DNA of 64,000 nt, taken from NCBI RefSeq assembly GCF_027497195.1, contig NZ_CP114905.1:4785001-4849000 (forward strand), in the 5' to 3' direction. This DNA is from Streptomyces sp. WMMC500 (GTDB lineage: Bacteria; Actinomycetota; Actinomycetes; Streptomycetales; Streptomycetaceae). Under the pieces are notes generated by a model, which was given only the letters and a program-made list of their open reading frames with translations, ran no database searches and was not told the origin of the DNA. This document shows, piece by piece, positions 53,028 to 63,353 of the stretch (the first letter of the stretch is position 1; each line of letters begins with the position of its first letter). Made by a program: the position numbers and the translations under genes.

Positions 53028-53789
53028 ATGGCCACCGCTGCCGACCACTACGACAGCCTCCTCGCCGAGCACTACACCTGGATGCTCGGCGGCGACGTCG
53101 GGGAAGCGGCGGCGGCGCAGGCCGACCTCTTCCGCGAGCTGGGGCTGGCGGCTCCGGCGCAGGAGGAAGCCGCCGTGGACCTCGGCTGCGGCCCGGGCCC
53201 GCAGACGCTCGCCCTGGCCTCGCTCGGGTTCGCCTCCGTGACCGCGGTGGACACCAGCGCCCGCCTCCTGGAGGAGCTGACGGAGCTGGCCGGGCGCTCC
53301 GGTCACGGCCGGGCCGTCCGCACCGTGCACCGGGACATCCGCGGGGCCCTGCCCCGGCTCGCCTCCCCCGGCTCCCTCGCCGTCGTCGCGTGCATGGGCG
53401 ACACGCTCCCGCACCTGCCCGCCCGGCGGGACGTGCGGGAGCTGATCGCGGACGCCGCCGAGGCGCTGCGCCCCGGCGGGAGCTTCGTGGCCACCTACCG
53501 GGACCTCACCCGCGAACTCCACGGTCCGGAGCGGTTCATCCCGGTCCGCGCCACCGGCGACCGGATCCTCACCTGCTTCCTCGACTACCGGGACGAGGAC
53601 ACCGTCCTGGTCCACGACCTGGTCCACACCCGCCGCGCCGACGGCTGGGAACTGAACACCGGCAGCTACCCCAAGCTGCGCCTGTCCCCCCGGTGGCTCA
53701 CCGACCAGTGCCGCGCGGCCGGCCTCGACGTACGGCACCACGCGGTCCACGCCCGCGGCCTGCACCTCCTGCACGCCGCCAAGCCGTGA
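53028..53789 (+). CDS. Class I SAM-dependent methyltransferase
   Basis: A 253-residue methyltransferase: AVDLGCGPGPQTLALASLGFASVTAVDTS is motif I, CMGDTLPHLPA and EALRPGGSFVATYRDLT are later motifs, and the C-terminal beta part (DRILTCFLDYRDEDTVLVHDLVHTRRADGWELNTGSYPKLRLSPRWL) is typical of small-molecule enzymes. GAAAGGA precedes the ATG. It follows the MarR gene in the same transcription unit. Substrate unknown. Confidence 0.85.
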   Translation: MATAADHYDSLLAEHYTWMLGGDVGEAAAAQADLFRELGLAAPAQEEAAVDLGCGPGPQTLALASLGFASVTAVDTSARLLEELTELAGRSGHGRAVRTVHRDIRGALPRLASPGSLAVVACMGDTLPHLPARRDVRELIADAAEALRPGGSFVATYRDLTRELHGPERFIPVRATGDRILTCFLDYRDEDTVLVHDLVHTRRADGWELNTGSYPKLRLSPRWLTDQCRAAGLDVRHHAVHARGLHLLHAAKP

Positions 53790-53977
53790 CCCGGTCCGAC
53801 CCGGGTCCCCGGGGCCCGGGCCGTTTCCCGAAGGCCGCCGCCTGCTCCGGCGGAGAAGAGGGGCCGTAACTCGCGGTAACCCGCCCGCCGAACCGGGGCA
53901 ATTCGCCCACCGGGGTCGAGTTTCGCCCCGCGGCGTGCACGTGCCGGACAGGCGGTGGCGACAGGCTGAGGGCGGCC

Positions 53978-53983
53978 TATAGT
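53978..53983 (+). promoter_or_regulatory. -10 box TATAGT before antitoxin gene
   Basis: TATAGT ends six bases before ATG 53990, indicating a leaderless transcript. Confidence 0.6.
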
Positions 53984-53989
53984 AGGGCT

Positions 53990-54274
53990 ATGGCTACGAC
54001 GACGATTCAGGTCCCCCGGGAGGTCCGCGATCACTTGGCGGAGCTCGCCAAGGAGCGGGGGGTGAGCCTGGGGCAGCTTGTCGAAGCCCTCGCCGCTGAG
54101 CAGCCGACGGCGGCACAGCGGGCTGAGCGCCTGGCAGCCGATCGCGAGGTCGCCCGCCGTCTGATCGGCATCGACCTGAGCGACGAGGAGTTCGACGAGG
54201 CACCCGACGTCCTCGGCAACATCTACAAGATGGCCGCCGAGAAGGCCCGAGCCGCGCGGGGCGCCGCCGCTTGA
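53990..54274 (+). CDS. Ribbon-helix-helix antitoxin, now without a full toxin
   Basis: A 94-residue protein: MATTTIQVPREVRDHLAELAKERGVSLGQLVEALAAEQ has the ribbon (TIQVP) and two helices of the MetJ/Arc fold. The C-terminal helices (RLIGIDLSDEEFDEAPDVLGNIYKMAAEKAR) would bind a toxin. Its stop overlaps a TTG that begins a PIN-toxin-like reading (LIILDTGA) that breaks off after eight codons. It is therefore an orphaned antitoxin, still likely expressed from its own -10 box. Confidence 0.85.
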   Translation: MATTTIQVPREVRDHLAELAKERGVSLGQLVEALAAEQPTAAQRAERLAADREVARRLIGIDLSDEEFDEAPDVLGNIYKMAAEKARAARGAAA

Positions 54275-54517
54275 TCATCCTCGACACCGGCGCGGTGCCC
54301 TCTCGTCGACCCGCTCGACACCATGGCCGCCGCCTCGGTCGGCACGATGATCCGCGACGGCTACGGCGCCTCCGACACCTGCCACGCGCTGTACTGCGCC
54401 CTGCCCCGCGCCGAGTTCACCGGCATGTCGATCCTGCTGACCGCGGGCGAGGGTCACTACCCGCCGGGCGTGGTCACCGTCGACATCGACTCGCCCGGCA
54501 TGCTCGGCTTCCCCTGA
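54271..54517 (+). pseudogene. Truncated PIN toxin joined to an unrelated gene fragment
   Basis: TTG 54271 starts LIILDTGA, the classic PIN first strand with its Asp, overlapping the antitoxin stop by four bases. After about eight codons the homology ends and, in another frame, a fragment follows from about 54290 (DPLDTMAAASVGTMIRDGY, then HALYCALPRAEFTGMSILL) to TGA 54517. This looks like the C-terminal end of an unknown protein. A deletion joining two genes explains it. Confidence 0.65.
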
Positions 54518-54556
54518 CGGGCGGCCCGGGGGAGTGAAGGCCGGGCCCGCCGTGGG

Positions 54557-55168
54557 TCAGCGGTTCGCCAGCTCGTCCAACGCCAGGTTCAGTTCCAGGA
54601 CGTTGACCCGTTCGTTGCCCAGGAAGCCCAGGTCGCGGCCCTCCTTGTGGGCGTTCACCAAGTCCTCGACCTGGGGCTCGGACAGGCCGTTCTCCTTCGC
54701 CACCCGGTCGATCTGGAGCTCCGCGTACGCCGGGGAGATGTGCGGGTCGATCGCCGAGCCCGAGCCGGTCACCGCGTCCTTCGGGACGTCCCCGACCGGC
54801 ACGTCGTTGAAGGCCGCGACCTGCTGCCGTGCCTCCTTCACGGACTTCAGCAGGGTCGGGTCGGAGGCGCCGAGCTGGGAGGAGCCGGTGGTCAGCGGGT
54901 CGTAGGCGCTGTTGGAGGGGCGGGGCTGGAACCAGTGGGGGTCCGGTTTGTCCGTGCCCTCCAGGTTCCAGCTCTGGCCGATGAGCTTCGAGCCGACCGT
55001 ACGGCCCTCGTGCTCGGCCTTCGAGCCGTTGGCCTTGTCGGAGAACGCGCCCTGCGCGATCCCCGTGACCACCAGCGGGTAGATCACGCCGGTGACCACG
55101 GTGAGGACGAGCAGCGCGCGCAGCGCGCTGACGAGCAGGCGGGCGGTGGAGCGTGCGGAAGTGTTCAT
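54557..55168 (-). CDS. kdpC: Potassium-transporting ATPase KdpC subunit
   Basis: A 203-residue subunit with one N-terminal transmembrane helix (ALLVLTVVTGVIYPLVVTGIAQ) and the extracytoplasmic KdpC domain: GSKLIGQSW, WFQPRPSNSAYDPLTTGSSQLG, TGSGSAIDPHISPAYAELQIDRVAKENGL and VNVLELNLALDEL. It stabilises the KdpFABC complex. It is the last gene of the operon, 16 bases after kdpB. Full length and intact. Confidence 0.97.
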   Translation of the reverse strand: MNTSARSTARLLVSALRALLVLTVVTGVIYPLVVTGIAQGAFSDKANGSKAEHEGRTVGSKLIGQSWNLEGTDKPDPHWFQPRPSNSAYDPLTTGSSQLGASDPTLLKSVKEARQQVAAFNDVPVGDVPKDAVTGSGSAIDPHISPAYAELQIDRVAKENGLSEPQVEDLVNAHKEGRDLGFLGNERVNVLELNLALDELANR

Positions 55169-55184
55169 GTGTTCTCGGCCTCCG

Positions 55185-57292
<2,108 letters not shown>

Positions 57293-57296
<4 letters not shown>

Positions 57297-58957
57297 GCGG
57301 CCAGTCCTTCGGCGAGCGGCCCGAGCGCGAGCGCCGGGAAGAAGGTGAGTCCGGCGACGATGGCGATGCACGCCACCAGCACGCCGGTGAACAGCGGCTT
57401 GTCGGTACGCAGCGTCCCGGCCGACGCCGGTACGGGCCGCTGCGCGGCGAGCGAGCCGGCCAGCGCCAGCACGAACACCATCGGCAGGAACCGGCCGAGG
57501 AGCATGCACAGGCCGAGCGCGGTGTTGTGGAACCCGGTGTTCGCCGCGAAGCCCGCGAAGGCGCTGCCGTTGTTGTTGGAGGCGGAGGTGTAGGCGTAGA
57601 GGACCTCGGAGAAGCCGTGCGGGCCGGTGTTCGTCATCGACGACTCGCCGTTGCCGGTGCCCATCGCCAGCGCCGTGCCGGTCAGCACCAGCGCGGGGGT
57701 GACGAGGATGAAGCAGGCCGCGAGCTTCATCTCGCGCGGCCCGAGCTTCTTGCCCAGGTACTCGGGCGTGCGGCCCACCATCAGCCCGGCGAGGAACACC
57801 GCGACGACGGCCATGACCAGCATTCCGTACAGTCCGGAGCCGACCCCGCCGGGCGCGATCTCGCCGATCATCATGCCGAACAGCAGCACGCCGCCCGACA
57901 GTCCGCCGAAGGAGTCGTGGAAGGAGTTGACCGAGCCGGTCGACGTCATCGTCGTGGAGACCGCGAAGAGCGACGACGAGCCCTCGCCGAACCGCTGTTC
58001 CTTGCCCTCCATCGCGCCGCCCGCCAACTGCGCGGCGGTGCCCGGGTGCGCGGCCTCCAGCCAGGTCACGGCGACCACGCCGGCCAGCCAGATGCCGGCC
58101 ATGGCGGCCACGATCGCGTAGCCCTGCCGGACGCTGCCGACCATCTTGCCGAAGGTGCGCGGCAGGGCGAACGGGATGACGAGCAGGAGGAAGATCTCCA
58201 GCAGGTTGGAGATCCCGTTCGGGTTCTCGAAGGGGTGGGAGGAGTTCGCGTTGTAGTAGCCCCCGCCGTTGGTGCCCAGGTCCTTGATGGCCTCCTGGGA
58301 GGCGACGGCGCCGCCGGTGAGGTGCTGCGTCCCGCCGGTCACGGTCGTCACGGACTGCGTGCCGGAGAAGTTCTGGATCGCGCCGCACGCGACCAGCAGC
58401 ACGGCCGCGACGGCGGCGAGCGGCAGCAGGATGCGCAGCGTGCCGCGCACCAGGTCCGCCCAGAAGTTGCCGAGTTCGCCGGTGCGGGAGCGGGCGAAGC
58501 CGCGGATCAGCGCCACCGCGACGGCCATGCCGACGGCGGCCGAGACGAAGTTCTGCACCGCCAGGCCGCCGGTCTGGGTGAGCTGGCCCATCGCCGACTC
58601 GCCCGAGTACGACTGCCAGTTGGTGTTCGAGACGAACGACGCGGCGGTGTTGAACGCCTGGTCGGGGCTGATCGCCGCGAAGCCGAGGGAGAGCGGCAGC
58701 TTGTCCTGGAACCGCTGGAGGAGATAGAGGAAGACCACGCCGGCCAGGGAGAACGCGAGCACGGCGCGCAGGTACGCGGGCCAGCGCATCTCGGCGTCGG
58801 GGTCGGCGCCGACAGCGCGGTAGATCCAGCGCTCGACGCGGCTGTGCTTCTTGCCGGCGTAGACCCGGGCCATGTAGTCGCCGAGGGGACGGTGGACGAG
58901 CGCGAGGGCGACGACCAGCGCCGACACCTGGAGCACGTCAGCGAGTATCGGGCTCAT
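57293..58957 (-). CDS. kdpA: Potassium-transporting ATPase KdpA, channel-like subunit
   Basis: A 554-residue membrane protein with ten helices and the four K+ filter loops: [55 protein letters not shown] and [15 protein letters not shown]. It binds K+ from outside and passes it to KdpB. Length is normal. It starts nine bases after the kdpF stop. Confidence 0.98.
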
Positions 58958-58966
58958 CGCGGAACC

Positions 58967-59056
58967 TCAGAACCTCTCGGGGAAGACGAGGGCGAGGATG
59001 AGGTAGCCCAGCAGGGCGACGGCCACGATGAGGCCCACCAGGTTCTCGGCGGTCAC
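58967..59056 (-). CDS. kdpF: KdpF small subunit
   Basis: A 29-residue single-helix peptide, VTAENLVGLIVAVALLGYL continuing to VFPERF, matching KdpF in length and in the FPERF end. It stabilises the pump in the membrane. Its GTG start overlaps the stop of a further small ORF upstream by four bases. Confidence 0.88.
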   Translation of the reverse strand: MTAENLVGLIVAVALLGYLILALVFPERF

Positions 59057-59136
59057 AGCTTGGCCACCCCTCGGGCGATGAGTGCCACCAGCGCGAAGAT
59101 CGCGATCGTGGTGACGACGAAGGCCACGTCGGCCAT
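59053..59136 (-). CDS. 27-residue single-helix peptide, first ORF of the kdp operon
   Basis: ATG 59136 opens MADVAFVVTTIAIFALVALI and ends ARGVAKL; the stop overlaps the kdpF start (GTGA). It is hydrophobic with a basic end, like a membrane helix with its C terminus in the cytosol. The overlap means coupled translation with kdpF. It could be an accessory subunit. It would be missed by most gene finders. Confidence 0.65.
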   Translation of the reverse strand: MADVAFVVTTIAIFALVALIARGVAKL

Positions 59137-59160
59137 CGGGTGCTCCTAGACGGTGTCGGT

Positions 59161-59177
59161 GTCAGGTCGGATCTGAC
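59161..59177. promoter_or_regulatory. Inverted repeat GTCAG-N7-CTGAC upstream of kdp
   Basis: Perfect five-base arms lie 24-41 bases before the first small ORF. It may be a regulator site (for example of KdpE). No kdpD/kdpE genes are in the window. Confidence 0.35.
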
Positions 59178-59319
59178 GGACACGTCCAGGGAAACCCCGC
59201 CCAGGTGCGGGTGTGACACGCGTTGACGGTGTCCTGACGAGGCGAGGGGCGGCGTTGACGGGATCCATACGCAGGTGAGGGGCGTGCGAGGCGGCACGGG
59301 CGGGGCGGGGGTGCGGCGG

Positions 59320-59388
59320 TAGCCTGGGAGGGCGGTGACGGCCCCCGGTTAGCCCGGCGGGCCGCCGCCGACGGCGGTGGGGCCCGCC
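59320..59388 (+). promoter_or_regulatory. Promoter and structured leader of crcB genes, possible fluoride riboswitch
   Basis: A TAGCCT -10 box (59320-59325) precedes a leader containing GGCGGTGACGGCCCCC and later GCCGACGGC. These align, with C for U changes, to the GGCGAUGAGGCCCGCC and GCUGAUGGC blocks of fluoride (crcB) riboswitches as I remember them. A strong stem, GGCGGGCC with GGCCCGCC (59356-59388), enclosing an inner CCGCCG hairpin, could be the expression platform. The conserved AAC between the blocks is not evident. Confidence 0.4.
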
Positions 59389-59484
59389 GTACCCGAACCG
59401 CGGCGCCGGACGCCGCCAACGGTCCCTGCTTGCGACGGAAGGCGCGCGCTGCCGCGCGCCGCGGCGAGTGGGTGAGGTGCGCAG

Positions 59485-60027
59485 ATGACGAAGGCCCCGC
59501 GGCCCGGCGAGCACGCAGGGCCGGTTCACCCGGCAGCACCGATCGACCCCGACGTGGAGGTGACGCGGCCCGCGCCGCCGCCCGGGGACCGGTGGCGCGG
59601 CCAGGGCGCGCCGGTGGCGGCGGTCGCGCTGGGCGGCGGCCTGGGGTCCGCGGCCCGCTACGGCGCGGGGCTCCTGTGGCCCACGGAGCCGGCGGGCTTC
59701 CCGTGGACGACGCTGGCGGTGAACGTCTGCGGGTGCGCGGCGATCGGCGTGCTGATGGTCGTGATCACGGAGGCGCGGACGGCGCACCGGCTGGTGCGGC
59801 CGTTCCTGGGCGCCGGGGTGCTCGGGGGGTTCACGACGTTCTCGACGTACGCGGTGGACGTGCGGCGGCTCGTGGTGGAGGAGGGCCGGGCGGGGGCGGG
59901 GGTCGCGTACCTGGCGCTGACGCTCGCCGCGGCGCTGGCGGCGGTGTGGGCGGCGCAGGCCGTGACGCGGCGGGCGGTGCGGCGGTGGTCGCCGGGCGGG
60001 GACGACCCAGGGGAGGGGGGCGCGTGA
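59485..60027 (+). CDS. crcB: Fluoride exporter CrcB/Fluc, first subunit
   Basis: A 180-residue protein: a 40-residue polar N-terminal extension, then four helices with Fluc motifs [35 protein letters not shown] (the pore Asn) and [19 protein letters not shown] (GFTTFST, the Phe-box). Fluc channels are dual-topology dimers that release fluoride. The extension is unusual. The next crcB gene overlaps its stop by four bases, so a heterodimer is likely. Confidence 0.93.
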   Translation: MTKAPRPGEHAGPVHPAAPIDPDVEVTRPAPPPGDRWRGQGAPVAAVALGGGLGSAARYGAGLLWPTEPAGFPWTTLAVNVCGCAAIGVLMVVITEARTAHRLVRPFLGAGVLGGFTTFSTYAVDVRRLVVEEGRAGAGVAYLALTLAAALAAVWAAQAVTRRAVRRWSPGGDDPGEGGA

Positions 60028-60398
60028 ACTGGCTGCTCGTGATCGCCGGGGGGATGGTCGGGGCGCCGCTGCGGTACGTCACCGACCGGGCGGTGCAGGT
60101 GCGCCACGGCTCGCCGTTCCCCTGGGGCACGCTGGCCGTCAACGTCGCCGGCTGCCTGGTCCTCGGCACCCTCGCGGGCGCGACGCTCGCCGGCGCCGCC
60201 TCGGAGTCGGTGCGGCTGCTGCTCGGCACGGGGCTGTGCGGGGCGCTGACGACGTACTCGACGTTCTCGTACGAGACGCTGCGGCTGGCGGAGGAGGGGC
60301 GGGGGCGGTACGCGGCGGCGTACGCGGGCGCGAGCCTCGCGGTGGGGTCGGGCGCGGCCTTCCTGGGCGCGGCGGTGGGGGAGGCGGCGTGGGGCTGA
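60024..60398 (+). CDS. crcB: Fluoride exporter CrcB/Fluc, second subunit
   Basis: A 124-residue Fluc protein: [37 protein letters not shown] and [23 protein letters not shown] (ALTTYSTF). Standard length. GTG 60024 overlaps the stop of the first crcB gene (GTGA). Opposite charge bias of the two proteins would set antiparallel insertion. Confidence 0.93.
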   Translation: MNWLLVIAGGMVGAPLRYVTDRAVQVRHGSPFPWGTLAVNVAGCLVLGTLAGATLAGAASESVRLLLGTGLCGALTTYSTFSYETLRLAEEGRGRYAAAYAGASLAVGSGAAFLGAAVGEAAWG

Positions 60399-60632
60399 GT
60401 ACGTGGGGGGCGCGGGCCGGTGGGCGGCAAGCCGGTGCGTCGGGCGCGGGCGGGCCGCGGCCCGGAGTCCGCACGGGTCGTGCGGGGGTCGTGCGCGGGC
60501 CGTAGGCCGGTCGTACGCGGCTCGTAGGCGGATCGTGCGCGCGTCGTATCAGGGTCGTATGCGGGTCGTACGGGCGGTGCGTACGGAAAACCGGTGTGCC
60601 CCCCGCGCCACCCCTCCGGTAGCGTGCGCGTC

Positions 60633-60698
60633 ATGTCGAGCCCCGAGTCGGACAGGGCGGGGGCTTTCGGTGACGCCGTCAGCCCCCTGAACCACTGA
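60633..60698 (+). CDS. Leader peptide of the Cmx-like exporter gene, 21 residues
   Basis: ATG 60633 stands seven bases from a TAGCGT -10 box (60620-60625), so the ORF is probably leaderless. The peptide begins MSSPESDRAGAF and ends SPLNH. It is followed by two hairpins, the second covering the ribosome site of the exporter gene. This is the layout of drug-induced translational attenuation described for chloramphenicol-resistance exporters of actinomycetes. Confidence 0.6.
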   Translation: MSSPESDRAGAFGDAVSPLNH

Positions 60699-60727
60699 GT
60701 CCGCGAACCCGCCGCCCCGCCGCCTAG

Positions 60728-60814
60728 CGCGGCCGGCCCGGCGCGCGCCCAGGGGCGCCGACCGCGGTGACCGAGACGCCTTGCCCCCTTCTTCTCCCTC
60801 TCCTCGTCTCGGAG
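60728..60814 (+). promoter_or_regulatory. Attenuator hairpins, second sequesters the ribosome site
   Basis: Hairpin 1 pairs CGCGG (60728-60732) with CCGCG (60762-60766), plus inner GGCGC/GCGCC. Hairpin 2 pairs CCGAGACG (60771-60778) with CGTCTCGG (60805-60812). The exporter's Shine-Dalgarno GGAG (60811-60814) shares its first two bases with that stem. Ribosome stalling on the leader could open it. Confidence 0.6.
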
Positions 60815-60821
60815 CCCCCCG

Positions 60822-61991
60822 ATGCCCCTGCCGCTCTATCTGCTTGCCCTGGCCGTGTTCGCCATGGGCACCTCGGAGTTCATGCTCGCCGGCCTGCTGC
60901 CGGACATCGCCGCCGACCTCGACGTCTCCGTCGGTACGGCAGGCACCCTCACCTCGGCGTTCGCGATCGGGATGGTCGTGGGCGCCCCGCTCGTGGCCGC
61001 GCTCGCCCGTAACCTGCCCGCGCGGAGCACGCTCCTCGCGTTCGTCCTGGTGTTCTCGGCGGCGCACGCCGTCGGCGCCCTCACCGACGGCTTCGCCGTG
61101 CTCTTCGCCACCCGGGTCGTCGCCGCGCTCGCGAACGCGGGCTTCCTCGCCGTCGCGCTGACCACCGCCGCCGGCCTCGTACCGCCCGACCGGAAGGGGC
61201 GTGCGCTCGCCGTCCTGCTCTCCGGCACGACGGCGGCGACGATCGCCGGGGTGCCCGGGGGATCGCTGCTGGGCGCGGCGTTCGGCTGGAGGGCGACGTT
61301 CTGGGCGGTCGCCGCCCTGTGCCTGCCCGCGGCGCTCGGCATCCTCGCGGGGATCCCCGGGCGGCGGGGTCGGCAGGGCGCAGCCGGCGGGTCCGCGCTG
61401 CGCGCGGAGATCGCGCGGCTCAGGAGCCCGCGGCTGATCCTCGTCATGCTGCTCGGCGCGCTGGTGAACGCGGCCACGTTCGGCAGCTTCACCTTCCTGG
61501 CGCCCCTGGTGACCGACACCGCGGGGCTGGCGGAGGCGTGGATCCCGGTGGTGCTGGTGCTCTTCGGGGCCGGTTCGTTCGCGGGCGTCACCCTCGCCGG
61601 GCGGCTCGCGGACCGGCGCCCGGGTGCGGTCGTCGCGGCCGGCGGGCCGCTGCTGCTCGTGGGCTGGCCGGTGCTGGCGCTGCTGGCCGGGTACCCGGTC
61701 GCGCTGCTCGGGCTGGTGTGCGTGCTGGGGGCACTGTCGTTCGCGGTGGGCGGCACGCTGATCGCCCGGGTCCTGTACGAGGCCGCCGGCGCCCCGACGA
61801 TGGCCGGGGCGTACGCGACGGCGGCGCTCAACGTCGGCGCCGTGGCCGGGCCGCTGGTCGCCGCGGGGACGATCGGCGCCGCCGGGGACCGCGGCCCGCT
61901 GTGGGCGAGCGGGGGTCTGGTCCTGGCGGCGCTGCTCGTCGCGTTGCCGTTCCGCGGGGTGTTCGCGGGTGTGCGGGCCGGCGAGGGGTGA
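60822..61991 (+). CDS. MFS exporter, Cmx/CmlR chloramphenicol-resistance type
   Basis: A 389-residue, 12-helix DHA1 transporter: LALAVFAMGTSEFMLAGLLPDIAADLDVSVGTAG is the diagnostic first helix of the Cmx/CmlR and arabinose-efflux group. VLLSGTTAATIAGVPGGSLLGAAFGWRATFW is motif C, and AGRLADRRPG lies in the second half. SD GGAG is seven bases before ATG 60822 and lies beside a stem. With the leader peptide upstream, drug-inducible expression is likely, with chloramphenicol as the best-guess substrate. It is convergent with the next gene. Confidence 0.88.
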   Translation: MPLPLYLLALAVFAMGTSEFMLAGLLPDIAADLDVSVGTAGTLTSAFAIGMVVGAPLVAALARNLPARSTLLAFVLVFSAAHAVGALTDGFAVLFATRVVAALANAGFLAVALTTAAGLVPPDRKGRALAVLLSGTTAATIAGVPGGSLLGAAFGWRATFWAVAALCLPAALGILAGIPGRRGRQGAAGGSALRAEIARLRSPRLILVMLLGALVNAATFGSFTFLAPLVTDTAGLAEAWIPVVLVLFGAGSFAGVTLAGRLADRRPGAVVAAGGPLLLVGWPVLALLAGYPVALLGLVCVLGALSFAVGGTLIARVLYEAAGAPTMAGAYATAALNVGAVAGPLVAAGTIGAAGDRGPLWASGGLVLAALLVALPFRGVFAGVRAGEG

Positions 61992-62005
61992 AGCGCGGGT
62001 GCCTG

Positions 62006-62884
62006 CTAGAGGATCGGGAGGAGGGGGATGTCGATGTCGATGCCGCCGCCGTCGTCGTCGTTCGAGGAGCCGCCGCCGTCGCCGGAGCCGCCCGAACCGC
62101 CGTTGCCACCGCCGCCGTTGCCGCCGCCGCCTTCGTTGCTCGGCGTGGGCGTCGGCGTCGGCGTGCCGGTGGACGGGGACGACGACTCCGGGTCCGCCGT
62201 GTCCGGGTCCGTGACCCGGCCCTCCGCCGGGGTGGTGGTCGACGGCGCCGGGCGGTCCGTGGTGGGCGCCGGGCTCTTCGTCGGCCGGTCCGCGTCGCGG
62301 GCCGCCTTCGACGGCGGGGTCCGCGGGTCGGCGGACTCCGCGTCGCCGGGCCGCGCGGCGCCCGAGGGGCGGTCGCCGTCAGGGGTGGGGCTGCCGTCGC
62401 CGTCGGGCTCCTCGGACGGCAGCGGCTGCACCGGTGTGTCCGGCCGCGCCACGGCGTTGTCCGTACGGGCCCCTCCGCCGCCGCCCATGGCGTTCGCGGC
62501 GAGCAGCCCGCCGGACAGCACGGTCATGCCGGCCGCCGCCAGCCCGGCCAGCCGCCGCTTGCGCGGCTTGGCGCGGCGGTGCCGCGCGGCCGGCGGTACG
62601 AAGACGAGTTCCGCCCCTGTGCCGCGGTCGCCGGTGTCCGCGGCTTCCTCCGCCGCGGGTGCCGCGGGCGCCGCCGCGGCCGCCCTCGGCCGGCTGCCGT
62701 CCGCGAACAGCTCCAGGTCCTCGGGCGCGGGTCCGCCCGACGCCCCCGCGGGCAGTTGCAACACCGGCGAGCCCAGGGTCCCGTAGATCTCCGGGACCGC
62801 GGGAACGTCCCGCGGCGGCGCGCACCAGGGCGCTCCCGCCGCGTCGTGCCGGCTGTCGCAACGCGGGCAGTAGATCGTCGTCAC
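62006..62884 (-). CDS. Membrane protein with N-terminal Cys ribbon and long Pro/Thr/Gly-rich exterior
   Basis: A 292-residue protein. Residues 4-22 (YCPRCDSRHDAAGAPWC) look like a small zinc ribbon. A basic stretch (RRAKPRKRRLAG) precedes one transmembrane helix (LAAAGMTVLSGGLLAANAMG, residues about 112-131). The remaining 160 residues are low complexity (TPTPTPTPSNEGGGGN, then acidic DIDIPLLPIL), probably outside the cell and in the wall layer. I do not recognise a family. A CRP-like palindrome lies 110 bases upstream. GTG 62884 is chosen because the Cys motif follows immediately. Confidence 0.7.
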   Translation of the reverse strand: MTTIYCPRCDSRHDAAGAPWCAPPRDVPAVPEIYGTLGSPVLQLPAGASGGPAPEDLELFADGSRPRAAAAAPAAPAAEEAADTGDRGTGAELVFVPPAARHRRAKPRKRRLAGLAAAGMTVLSGGLLAANAMGGGGGARTDNAVARPDTPVQPLPSEEPDGDGSPTPDGDRPSGAARPGDAESADPRTPPSKAARDADRPTKSPAPTTDRPAPSTTTPAEGRVTDPDTADPESSSPSTGTPTPTPTPSNEGGGGNGGGGNGGSGGSGDGGGSSNDDDGGGIDIDIPLLPIL

Positions 62885-63353
62885 AGTCCTGCCGTCCCTT
62901 CGGTCGCGTAGGGGGAGGGGTGCTCGACGCCGGAACAATGTGCCAGCGCCGGAATCCCGCGGAGCACGAAGAATCCCCATAAGGAGTGCGGCGGTGTGAC
63001 CCATCTCACACAACCCCGGGCGGCGCAGACCCTCCCGCGTCCGGACATGGGCACCCACCGCGTCCCCGCCCGCGTCGCCCGCCCCGACGCGTACCGAAAG
63101 AGGGTCAGGCGGCCTACGCCGAGTTGTCGGCAGGGTGTTCCGCGTACGCCGAGGGCGCATTCCGGGGCGCACGGAGGCACGCGGCGCAATCCTCTGGACG
63201 CCCGGCCCGCCCGCCTCCGGAGCCGTAGTGTGCTGCCCCTGTCACCGCCGGCCGGTGACATGCCGTCGCGCTGAGGCGGCCTCCGACGGGGGCGACCGGG
63301 TGGGGGGAAGCGCCCGTGACGGCCCGACGACCTGGAGGGTGCGGGGGGAAGGC
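62885..63353. other. Intergenic region between divergent membrane protein and kinase genes
   Basis: About 470 bases with a CRP-like site and both promoters. No conserved frame is seen. Confidence 0.45.
62994..63011. promoter_or_regulatory. CRP-type palindrome GTGTGA-N6-TCACAC
   Basis: Perfect arms match the TGTGA-N6-TCACA consensus of CRP/FNR regulators, between two divergent genes. Confidence 0.6.
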
